This document shows positions 35,106-45,164 of a stretch of 64,000 bases of DNA, piece after piece (positions within the stretch are counted from its first letter, which is position 1; every line of letters starts with the position of its first letter). Made by a program: the position numbers and the translations under genes. Below the pieces are notes generated by a model, which saw only the letters and a list, made by a program, of their open reading frames with translations, ran no database searches and was not told where the DNA came from. The DNA is from Phanerodontia chrysosporium. Taxonomy: Eukaryota; Basidiomycota; Agaricomycetes; Polyporales; Phanerochaetaceae. The stretch lies in the NCBI GenBank assembly GCA_001910725.1, contig MJGA01000043.1, forward strand, positions 62,001 through 126,000, read 5' to 3'.

Positions 35106-36892
35106 TCAGCGACGACGGCGCTGGCTCGCGGGGAGCGGCGGGAGGTGCGCCTCGAGCCAGCTCGCGAGGCCGGTGTACTGCAGGCGGTGGAGCGCGCGGG
35201 GCCAGTGGACGACCGAGTCGCGCGTGTAGTGCACGGCGGCGTCCCCGCCACGCGCCGCGAGCGCATGAACGACGTCCGCGAGGGCGGTCCCGGAGGCCGC
35301 GCCGGTGCGGCGGCGGCGCGCGCGGGGAGGCACCACACGCGCGACTCGACGGCGTCGAGCTGCACGAGGCGCGCGCACGGCGGCGGCGCGGGGAGCGCAC
35401 GGTACGCGTACACGTGCGGCACGGCGTAGCACGCGAAGAGGCGCTCGAGCGCGGTGAGCGGCGCGAGGAGCGCGGCCCAGTCGAGCGTGTCCCACAACGC
35501 GTCCCACTGTGTGATGTGCGCGGACGTGATGGCGGCAGCGACGCTGCGCGGGAGCGCCTGCACGATGCCGGTGAGGATGTGCTGCTGCTCGGGCGCGAGG
35601 TGGTGCACGGAGAGCCGGAAGAACGGATCAGAGCGTGTGGGCGCCGCCGGTGAAGGTGACATGGGCGCGTCCTGCCAGAGCTGCATGTACAATGCGCCAT
35701 CGAGGGGCGTGCCGCTGCAGATTAGGGAGAGGTTCTCACAAAGCGGCGTGTCGATGTCGCTCCATGCGCTGATTTTTGGCTGAAGCAGACGCAGAAGACA
35801 ATCGCAGCTCATGTGCATGCCCTCGCTAAGATTATAAAACGCGAGGTCCAGAACGGTGGCAGGTGGATGATTGACCCGGCTGAGGAATGACAGCCCTGTC
35901 GATGCATAATAGGCGGACACTGAAAGGCGTCGAAGGTTAGGGAGGGTGATAGTGTGAGCGGAGGTACGTTGTGTGGACTCCTCCAGATGAGGCCAGTCGT
36001 CGTGTTCAGTGAGGACGACGTCGAGAGTGAGAAATTCCAGAGTTGGTATGTGTGCGAGAAAGGCGAGGAGATTGTCTGCATGGGTAGGCTCGTAGCATCC
36101 TGCAAGGTTCAAAGTACGAAGACGAGGGGCGTTGAGCAAAAAGCTGGACATGGAAGCATTGAAATTGTAGCACGACAGCTCTTGCAGTTCCGGGAAGCGA
36201 GTGTTTGAGGAGAAGGGGCTTTTGGAGGGTATGGATCCGAGGAACATGAGCTTGAGCATAGAGGTATTGCACGACTTGCCCTCGAACGCTGGCTGCGCCT
36301 CTTCAATCATCGCATCGTCCAGAAACGGGAGTCGTGCATGGTAGATTCGGTTCAGTTGTTTCAGAACGAGTCTGCTTGCAGCGATGATCCGTTCTCGGTT
36401 ATCGTAGGTGTAGCTGAGCGACAGGTCGTATATATGGAGAGGTAGGGTGCCAGATCGACTCAGCATGTCCTGTACGCACTCGGGACGAGTGAGGAATATA
36501 TGCGTAGAGAGATGCGGGTATTTTAGGGCCACCCCCCGCCATGCACGGCACACGTGCCGGATCTTCAGCCAGGCATAAGGCGGAGGAATGCAGCCATCGG
36601 CAGGGTACCCGGGCTGGTCGTCGTTGAAGAAGCTGAGCGAGTGCGAGTCGTAGGACGCGGCGACACAAACGTCGAGAATGTGATGGTAGAATACGTTTGC
36701 GAGTAGCTCCTCCGGGAGCTGCTGTATCGGAAAGACTGGATGAGGACTCAGTGAGACGTCGACGAGGATGAACAGACGCCACGCACCAAAATCCGACGCC
36801 GGCTCCATTGCAACGCCATGCGTTCTCTTCCACTTGCTCTTGAATAGACCCCTGGAGCGACTTGTCCTCCCTGCCTTGTTCGCCTGGCTCAT
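35106..36892 (-). CDS. F-box/leucine-rich-type protein 1 (one apparent frameshift)
   Basis: F-box proteins link substrates to SCF ubiquitin ligases through Skp1; Agaricomycetes have hundreds. The F-box is FPIQQLPEELLANVFYHHI, followed by the conserved WLKIRHVCRAWRGVALKYPHL and then leucine-rich repeat-like segments (LRTLNLAGC, LEFLTLDVV, LRRLSVSAYY). A 51-nt intron (GTGCGT to CATCCAG) probably lies just before the F-box, as in the relative at 62223-63900. The coding frame slips by one base at the four-base run 35324-35327; allowing an extra base there the gene continues to the stop at 35106 and sums to a whole number of codons (about 578 aa). Without the slip the frame stays open to 34664 but loses family resemblance. 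Substrate unknown. Confidence 0.78.
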
Positions 36893-37391
36893 GCTATCTG
36901 TAGACGGTCGGCAGTGTATGGTATGGTATGAGAGAGGTCATGGTAACTCGGTGGAGACGGTACTTAAGTCGCAGAGGCACTAACTCGCAGATAGCATGAA
37001 CTGGTAAAAGCCTGTGCTCCGCCTCAATGCCTCGGGAGAGGCGATGCGGCACTACTAGTCAACAGGCGACTATCTCATCTGATATCCAGAAACTGGGTCG
37101 ACATGCACTGCCTTGCGTGCCGAGGACGATGCGCAGAGCACAGCATGAAGACATAGAGAGCAACATCGAGGGAGGTCAAAGGAGCAGATGCGTCGCGTGC
37201 AGATGAAAATGGCGAGGGAACATCACTCCGACATCAGGCGCATCTGATGCGCCTGATCCAAAACATCAAGCTCCCTGGCCCGCCTTCGTGGCGTGCAGAT
37301 TTCTTCAGTACCACCATCTTCTGTTGGCTGCGATATTTCTTCCACTTCCGACATACATTCTCTCATACCTCATCCACCGTACCCGTAGTTA
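36893..37391. other. Intergenic stretch
   Basis: Promoter side of the F-box gene and 3' side of gene A. No gene or clear signal seen. Confidence 0.5.
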
Positions 37392-38594
37392 TCAGGACCA
37401 CAAACCATACTTGCGCCCACTCCGCTCTCCAACACCCTGCACTCTCTTCGCGATCTCCGCCGCAACCATCTTGTCACGCAGCCAGGGGAGAAACTCGTGC
37501 GGATACCTCAGATTACGTAGACACATACACTTTCGTGGACGACTCACCTGCATCCCGGGAATCCATGGGGACACTTCAAAGACGAAGTCGAGGAATTTGA
37601 CAGTAAAGGAGTCCGAGTCAAAGGCGCCAATGAGGTCGACGCGGGTCGCAGGGCGCATAAGACCGTACAGCGTCAACTGCAACGCGAAGCTAGAGTCCTT
37701 CTTGGCCAAGCCTGCGATGGTTTCGAACAGCTGTGACAGCACGGTAAGTCTCAGAACGCGATTCCACCGCGGAGAACACGCTCACGTTGCGAATTTCGTC
37801 TGCAGCGTGCCCGTCTAGCCCAAGGCCGTCCATGGTGGGAAGGCCGACTTGAGTGCACAGGTCGGAGATGACCGCGGGCGGGTACGGCTGCATCTCCGGG
37901 TCCTTGGCTGCGTCGTGAAGAACGACGAGCTTCGTGAAGAGGTTCGAGAGCAGGTCGCGCACGATCTGCGTGCCGGCCTTCATCTTCACCGCGAAGGTGC
38001 GCGCGTAGAATGGCGACGTGATGTACCGGGCGAGGTCCGCGTACCATTTCTTCGGGCCGTCGCTGCAGTACGGCGCGATCGCGGGGGTCGCCTCGACGAA
38101 GGCGATGCGGTCGCAGGAGAGGAAGAGCCACGCGCACTGGTTCTGCATCGTCATGATCGTCATCTTGTCACGCGTGCGGTCCCAGCCGTACTGCACGACG
38201 GGGTCGGGCTGCGACGCCTGTGGCGGCTCGCGCTGCGCACACGCGGGCAGGAACAGCTCGGCCTTGGTTGTGTTGATGCGCTTGCGCTCGTCTGCGCCGA
38301 CGTGCGGGTCCTGCGCGAGACGCTGCATGAGCAGGTGGACCGAGCAGGCCTCGCTGAAGGCGGGGGTAATCTTCATGAGATGCTCCTCTGCGGCCGTGGC
38401 GCGGGCTTCGGGGAAGAACAGGCCCCGTTCATACTCGGGCAGGCCGCACACTGCGATCTGCTCGTCGCGCTCAGCATCGTGTCAGGGCGAGTCTAGAAGG
38501 TGGAGCGTACTCTTTGGAGGCTCTCCCGCACTAGCCGCGCCCGGTCGTCGCCAGGCTGGAGATCGCGGAGGTGTTCGAGCGAAAGCTGGGGCAT
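37392..38594 (-). CDS. Unrecognised gene A (first copy), partner of divergent gene B
   Basis: I do not recognise the family. Three exons on the minus strand: 38594-38511, 38469-37786, 37730-37392; about 368 aa. The protein is mostly helical in composition, has no signal peptide and no clear membrane helix. It is collinear with A' at 48913-50126: N-terminal LVRESLQR against LARDSIQR, then VHLLMQRLAQDP, the central YGWDRTRDK and KKWYADLARYIT, and a C-terminal KYGLWS. The central block also matches gene B (GWDR, then EWY). The first intron (41 nt, donor GTACGC, acceptor CTGAG) is needed to skip an in-frame TAG. At the position of the last A' intron, A reads on in frame through a GTGAGT-starting segment from 37547. 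Divergent from B with 547 bp between the ATGs. Confidence 0.72.
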
Positions 38595-39141
38595 GGTTTG
38601 TCGATTGTGAACAGCTACACCGGTCCCAGATACGATATAACGGTACGTGCGCAAATATCAGCCCTGTCATCGCTTGAGCTGAAGCCTGACGTGCGTACGT
38701 TCTGTCTTGTTATCGCTTGCAACTATGAACCACAGCTGACCTGCTCCTTCTCTGCCTTGTCAGACAACATACGGGTGGAATGTGAGTGTGCTTGTCGGCT
38801 CAGGGGAAGACCCGACCTCGCTTCTCCACTCACGACGTCGTCTAGCGTCATCGTGGACGCAGGAAGAGGCTAGCGACATTCGCGGTGATTATCCATTGTT
38901 TTCCTCCACTGCATTAAGACTGCTTTGGAACGTGTCGGGCCGCCACATCGTTCTTTGACAGGTGAACTCCGCACGAGTGGATTGCTCTGCGAGCGCCTGA
39001 CACACGACCCGCGCGTTCTCCTCCCGCCGATGGTGCAGTAGCGACGCCATTGCTCCAGCTGTGGTCCTCGTCCAGCGTATAAAGAGCTTGGATGCTCGAC
39101 ATGGAGAGGTCATCATCTCCCGAACGAACTCGCCTAGCACG
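38595..39141. promoter_or_regulatory. Shared divergent promoter region of A and B
   Basis: The 547 bp between the outward-facing ATGs contains a plus-strand TATAAA at 39078-39083, 59 nt before the B start, and a minus-strand TTATATC near 38634-38640, about 40 nt before the A start. The same arrangement occurs between B' and A' (48380-48912), which supports co-regulation of each pair. Co-regulation itself is inferred. Confidence 0.6.
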
Positions 39142-42100
39142 ATGTACGACTGCCCCCTGTCCAACGTTCCCCTCCCCACCCGGCTCGGCAAGCAGCTCTT
39201 CGAGCTCAGGCCGTCCCTCGACCCCTTCGCCGAGGACGAGGAGGACCAGCGCCCCGTTGGGCACATCCGCTTCGACCCCGCATCGAAGGCGCTCGTCATC
39301 GGCGACACCAAGGTCCCTGACGCCGACGTGATGTACTGCGACATCACCGACACCGTCTGCTGGCTCGCGTCCAGCGCGCAGCTCTGCGAAGGCCGTCTGT
39401 ACGTTTGCAGCATTTGCAGACTCTCCTTGTACTTGGTTTCTCATAGGATCGTCCCCGCAGCTCGTTCACAAGCGACTGCCGCGAGGCCATCGGGACCGTC
39501 ACCTGCCGCAACGGCGAGCGCGTCGTCGTCACTGGCTCTGCGATGCTGCCTAGCGGCAACGGCGACGGCGCGCCTCCGGCCTATGGCGCGAACCTGATGA
39601 GCACTGCCATGTAAGCTTCTTGTCACTCTGAAGGATCGACGGGCATCTGATTTGCCGTGTAGCGCGTCAAACATGTCCGGCTTTGGGTCCGCGGGGTCTC
39701 CGTTTATGATGCTGGCGGCTACCACCGGTGGCTCGTAGGTGCCCATGTCTGTAGCTGCAGATGGCACATTGACGCGGTGTTACAGTGCGGGATCGGGTAA
39801 CGAAAAGGAAGAGAAGATTCACATCACGGAGTTCAAGACCGAGCGGCGCAAGTTGGGAAGCACGGATGACGACGATTGGTCCCCGTGGCGCAGCCTGGAA
39901 TGGGGCATGGAAATGAAGACGTCTGGCACGCCTGTCGTCGTGAGTGCTGCTAGACCTTCTCTGTTCCTGTGGGCCTCCTGACGCACGTCATACAGTGCTA
40001 CGTAGACGACGTCGACATCACGGACAGCACTACCTTCGAGCATGGCAACAACGAGACCGTGATCGTCAAGACCGAGGGCGACCCGACGAACAAGAAGCTC
40101 GACTATACGTTCCGCGTCGTCATGGGTGATGCGGTCGAAGAGAAAGACCAGAAGTTCACCGGTGTCTGGGAGCAGAACGAGAAGAAGTGGGAGTGGAGAG
40201 GCACCTTCAGGGCTACGAAGGAGCGCAGCCGCACGCCCTCCGCCGGGCCCAACGTCGGTCCTGACGGGAAGACCGTCACGCAGCTCATGTCGGTGACGAG
40301 CCTCAAGCCGACCACGAAGGAGGTTGTCGAGGAGGTGGCGCAGCCCGATGGCACGACCAAGCCGGAGAAGAAGATCATGACGCAGGACATGGCGCAGGAG
40401 GAAGCGGACCGCATCTTCGCCAGGGTGGGCTACACATTTTTATCTACCCGACCAGACCTGTTAACCTATTGCAGATCATCCTGCACAGCGCCCCGGAGGA
40501 TGTGATCAAGGCACTCAATCCCGACATCAAGCCCCTCGACGCCCAGGAGCAGAAGATCGCAGATATGGGCCCAAAGTACCTCGAGCTCGCGGCTATCGTC
40601 AACGTCATGACGTTCCTCAAGAACACGGAGAGCGTCGACCCGAAGCAGCGCGAGCGCATCGACGAGAACAAGTGTAAGGCCTTCGTGCGCGCTTGTGCCG
40701 CCTTCGACAAGCCCAAGGCAGGTGCGACCGACTGGGCGAAGGAGTGGGGATGGGACCGCGAGAACGAGAAAGACGCGGAAGAGATGGGACAGGTGCAGAA
40801 GGAGTACCGTGCCGTCGCGCAGGCCTGCTACCGTCTTGGATACCGCCGCGCAGTCTTGAACTTCCAGCCGTTCCTCAAGAACCCCAAGGAGTGGTACAAC
40901 CTCTTCACAGATTATCTCCGTAGGCCACATTGCTGCTCAAACATATTCAGCTTCTGACAGCCGTGCTTAGTATCCCCGCTAGGCGTCCGTGAGCTTGCTG
41001 CCCGCGTCAAGCGCGCGGACCTGCGTATCCAGCACGACATCTACGACTGGCAGAACAAGCTGCAGGTCCTCCAGGAAGAGGCTGGTCCCGATTTCAAGCC
41101 GCTCCATAATATCCCATATGTAATGAACAGTCTCACTGCCACAGCTACTTTCGCAACGATGGACGGCATCCTGTGGAGCAGCGACCTTGCGAGCAACATC
41201 ACCAAGGTGCGCGTGCACTCGTTCCTTGTTGTGCATCTGCCTCACACGACTCTGCTAGTTCTTCGAGGACCTCGACGTTATCGAGAAGGACGAGAAATCC
41301 GGCAAAGAGACCGTGTTCACCAAGATGGGCAAGGCCAGTGACGAGGCGATGCGCGAGAAAGCGGAGGATTGGGCGAAGCTACGCGCGTCCCTGGGCGACC
41401 GCGATAATCTCACATGGTCCGAGTTTGGAAAGGCGCTTGTCGCCGGCCTCGACGACCACGTGAAGCAACTGGATCGCGTGCCGTCGGTAGTCGAGCTGAC
41501 CACCGTCGTCAGCCGAAACGAAGCGACCGGCGGGTTCTGGCCCAAGGTGTGGCAGAAGGGCAAGGCCGCGTTCAAAAAGGCGGTCCGCGGCGCAGCTGTC
41601 ATCGCAGGCGTGAGCTTCATCACGCAGAAACTCGTCGAGGGCAACGACACCCTCGACGTCGCCGAGAAGGTGAGCATGTACGCGTCGCTCATCGACGCTG
41701 CGTCGCAGATGTGGAACGGCGTCTCCGCGGCGTGGAGCGCGATGATCAAGACGAAGCCGGGCAAGTTCGTCGGGCGCGTCCTCGTCTCGATCGCCAAGGG
41801 CCTCGGGAACGGCATCCGCAAGCTCCTCCCCGCGCGTGCGCTCCAGTGGATCAACGCTGCAGCCAAGTGGGGCAAGAACGTCGTCAGCAAGCTCACGAAT
41901 AGCGTCAGCGGTACGACTACCGCCATTCGCGGGTTCTTCACGAAGAACTGGGCTCGGTGAGCAGGCAGCAGTCATCAGTAACCTGTGCAACATGCTGACC
42001 GAGATGATATTGCAGCATCGCGAAGGGCATCAGCCTTGCCTTCGGTGAGTCTCGCGCGCTGCTAGATTGACTCTACTGCTTCTGACGTGCTGCCCCTACC

Positions 42101-42490
42101 AGGCTTCTTCGTGTCTGTCGCCACGCTCGTCGCGAGCGCGTTCGAGTTCGACAAGGCGCTCAAGGACCCGAAGGCGACGATGATGGATAAGGTGTTCGCG
42201 GGCTCGCAGCTACTCTTCGCCGCGCTCAGCACGGTCGCCTTTGCAGTCCAGATCGTCGCTTCGATCGCGAACGCGACCGCTGTCGCTGCGATCGCGGGGA
42301 CGATCGGCATATGTAGGTGTCCGCCCGCTGATTTGCTGAGACGAGGTGCTCACGCCTCATCACAGGGCTTGCCGGGATAGGCATCGTCATCGCCATTATT
42401 GCACTGATCTGGACTCTAACACGGCCTCGCGAGGACCCGATCAAGGATATCATTGACAAGTACGGTTCTAAATACAAGCTGCTGAAGTAG
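39142..42490 (+). CDS. Unrecognised gene B (first copy): large protein with hydrophobic C-terminal region
   Basis: Family not recognised. Eleven exons: 39142-39398, 39461-39610, 39663-39734, 39786-39939, 39996-40424, 40475-40919, 40983-41206, 41259-41956, 42016-42044, 42103-42312, 42366-42490; 930 aa, frames all agree. Residues 1-350 look beta-rich with no signal peptide. Residues 355-580 are helical and contain ENKCKAFVRACAAF, WGWDRENEKD and PKEWYNLFTDYL, shared with gene A. Residues 620-810 are helical and basic. Residues 810-905 are very hydrophobic, with three to four possible membrane segments (for example VSVATLVASAFEF and AGIGIVIAIIALIW), followed by a charged tail ending KYGSKYKLLK. 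B' at 45165-48379 has the same exon plan. The TATA box at 39078 supports the start. A membrane-inserting or pore-like role is only a guess from the profile. Confidence 0.8.
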
Positions 42491-42738
42491 CGCGGATTGT
42501 CAAAATGCAGTGCAGGTGTACAATTTAAGAATCATCTTGATGTGTAATTGTAAATTCACTGAATGTATCTCCTCGGTGTATACTGTTACGATCTCTATAG
42601 CACACGAAGCATTGAGCTTTCGAGGAGAGCAGAACTGGAAGTCTAGCAGCACTCTGCTGGTTGATGTAACTTAGTACAAAGATATCAGTCGTATAGATTT
42701 GCTTGCTACATATTGGGGTTCCGTGTGCTTACTTGGAA

Positions 42739-44400
42739 TTAGTTTCGCCCTCCCTTGTACACTACTGTGATACGCTCAAAACCTTCAAACACTTGCCATG
42801 GCAGCCCGGACGGAAACATAATATAACCTCGCTTCTCAATGACGGGACACATCTTCCCCTGCTCCCAGTGCTCCCCTACAATCTCTCCGACAAGGCAAAG
42901 TATTCCGCCGAAGTCCAGAACGATATAATGGGTGCGCACCCGCAACTGGCCGCGAATGCAATACTTGAAAGGATCGAGAGCCCCGCTGAGCGAAGATTGG
43001 AGGCGATCAAAAGGCCGAAAGACGGGGAACGCTTCATGTGCGCCACGTTCGGCCATAGACAGAGTCCCCACGTGGCTTGTTCTCTGAGAATACATTGCAG
43101 GCTCGGGCGTGCCTAGGCACGATGGGTTCATGAGCTCTACGACGGGGTTCCACAAAAGGATCGTGTCGGTCTCAGGAAAGCATCGCGGCAGCTCCGCCTG
43201 CGATGGAAGCAAGAAGCTGCTGTCTGGAAACTGCTCTGCGTAGCGCACTGCAATGCTTCCGCGCATCCCCGGAGACACATGTTTTAAGAGCATTGTCCAC
43301 TCGGTTTCTGGGGACATCTTCGCGTCGCATATAGGGAGCGTCTTGCAACTGAAGAGATACGCGAGGGCGTGAACGCGGTCAAGCTCCGTTGTGCAGTGCC
43401 GGCTCTGGAGGGCTTTGACAGCTTCGTGCCACTTCCCGTACCATATGGACTTGTCCATAAAGCAATCTTCAAAGAACCCACGCGCTTCGCCCGAGACGAC
43501 GACGGTTGCGCCGCCGGGCAACCAATTGTTGGTCGCCTCTTGCAGTGTCCAAACCCGGTTAAGTTGCTGAGAGTATACGTACCCGATGGTAGGAATATCG
43601 AGTTTCCATTCCTCTGTTCGAATGGCTCTATCCTCGTGACGCCCGCGCTGGCGTATACCGAGCACGTCCAGCCAGGCGTACTCGATACCGAAGTTGAGCA
43701 GCTCGACGCGGATGTGGTCAAGGGATGTGCTCTGAGGAATAGGGACAGGCCATTGTCGGCCGTTGACAGGAGTCTAGACGAGCTTTTGCGCGTCAGGGGA
43801 CACCCAGCTATGAGACACTGTCCACACGTCCTGGGAAAGTCGCCGCTTCGGGGACTTGGGGACGACATGGAACGGGAGCACTCGGTTGCTCAAGAGGTCC
43901 CAAACGCGCCGAGGTTGCACCTCTGCAGTCCAGATATACGCTCCCTGTAGGATCTCTCGACGCATGGCAGTGTCTGCATGATGTTTCTAGACCAATCGCT
44001 GGGCAATATGTGCGAAGTCAGCGCGATCCGCGTTGCGCAAATACCCGTAAGCCTCGCCAAATTCCATGGGGCCGCCGAAAAAATATTCTAGACAGCTCTG
44101 CACGCCGGGGTCATGAAGGCTGTGCTTGGTGCCAAGCACGGTGTTCAGCTGGAGCAGAAGCCCGTGAACGCCCAGGGCCGAGCACGATGTGTCCGCAAGG
44201 GAGTTCGGGATCGTGCGCGCACCGACATGGACAGATTGTAAGACGACGTATGAAAGGAATTCAGGCTGGAGAACGTATCGCTCCCCTTTGCGATCGGATT
44301 GGAAGAGATCAGTGGCAGGGATAGCACCTGATGCCACCATCTTGACCATTCCACAAATGTAGAGACGACACCTTTCATGACCGCTGAAAAACAAAGACAA
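42739..44400 (-). pseudogene. Broken HET-domain (heterokaryon incompatibility) gene
   Basis: A single reading frame of about 554 codons is interrupted only by two TAG codons, at 43987-43989 and 43774-43776, both in the context GTC TAG A. Family blocks of basidiomycete HET proteins are in order: IPNSLADTSCSALGVHGLL, PRRVWDLLSNRVLPFHV, the HET motifs WTVSHSWV and IEYAWLDVLGIRQRG, EEWKLDIPTIGYVY, and RVWTLQEA. The roughly 30-40 residues usually found between IGYVY and the WTLQE motif are missing. Both stops could come from CAG by C-to-T change. No clear ATG opens the frame at 44400 (it begins at TTG after a TTTTTCAG acceptor-like site), so a 5' exon, perhaps the open frame up to 44704, is likely. 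HET proteins trigger cell death on non-self fusion; this copy looks non-functional unless the stops are read through. Confidence 0.82.
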
Positions 44401-45164
44401 GTTCTGAAGAATATTGTACAGTAACGGTGGATGCGAGGTTAATTTCGTTAATGTCTGCTAGGTGCTCCCAAGGCGGTGCTTCGACTTCGATCGACCTGCG
44501 TCCTAGAGAGACGCAAGTGCTGGCGAGAGATCTATGCACCCGCTCGCCAAGAGATGCACCTGACGCAGTCATAGGTCGATTGTATGACCTACGTAGCTGG
44601 TGGATTTTACCATCCTTCCCGCTGACGTCCTGCGTACACCTAACTATCTGCGTATACCTCGCTGCATCAACAATCCATAAACTGATCGGTCTAGGGTGAC
44701 ACACAAGACGGCTTACGACGGATAGTAGGTGATCTGTTACAGTTCACGCCCCAAATCGTCGCTCTGCCGGCGAGCTCACTTATTGTAACGGGAAAGGAGT
44801 ATTGGGCGAGCAAACATGGTCCCCAAGGTGAACCTAACGCCTGGGAATGTGCGGCCCGATTTCCATGCTCTGATAGGTATTCCTACGATTACGTTTATTG
44901 TCACTTAGGAACATCGCAGGCTGCTCTTGGTACGCAGAGCCATACCCATGTCGCATTCAACCATGCTACACATGCACCACTATGTCGAGTTGACAAGGAT
45001 GCTAAAATCAGAGGAAACTCCTTGATATCTATCAGAGAACGGGAATACTCCAGTGAACGAATATAATAGCTTGTTGTACAAGGGAATAACCGCATAGAAA
45101 GACTTTTCAGGAGTCGACGAGTATAGATCAGGAAGAAACCATGACACAAGTGGGATATAGAGCG
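44401..45164. other. Stretch between the HET pseudogene and B'
   Basis: The first 300 bp may contain a 5' exon of the HET gene: a minus-strand open frame to 44704 with EVEAPPWEHLADINEIN. The remainder shows no gene. Confidence 0.4.

Noticed and set aside
38400..38455. Start of gene A at the GTG near 38451
   Set aside because: The upstream exon 38594-38511 matches the N-terminus of A' and has an ATG and a TATA-like box; GTG is not a usual start in fungi.
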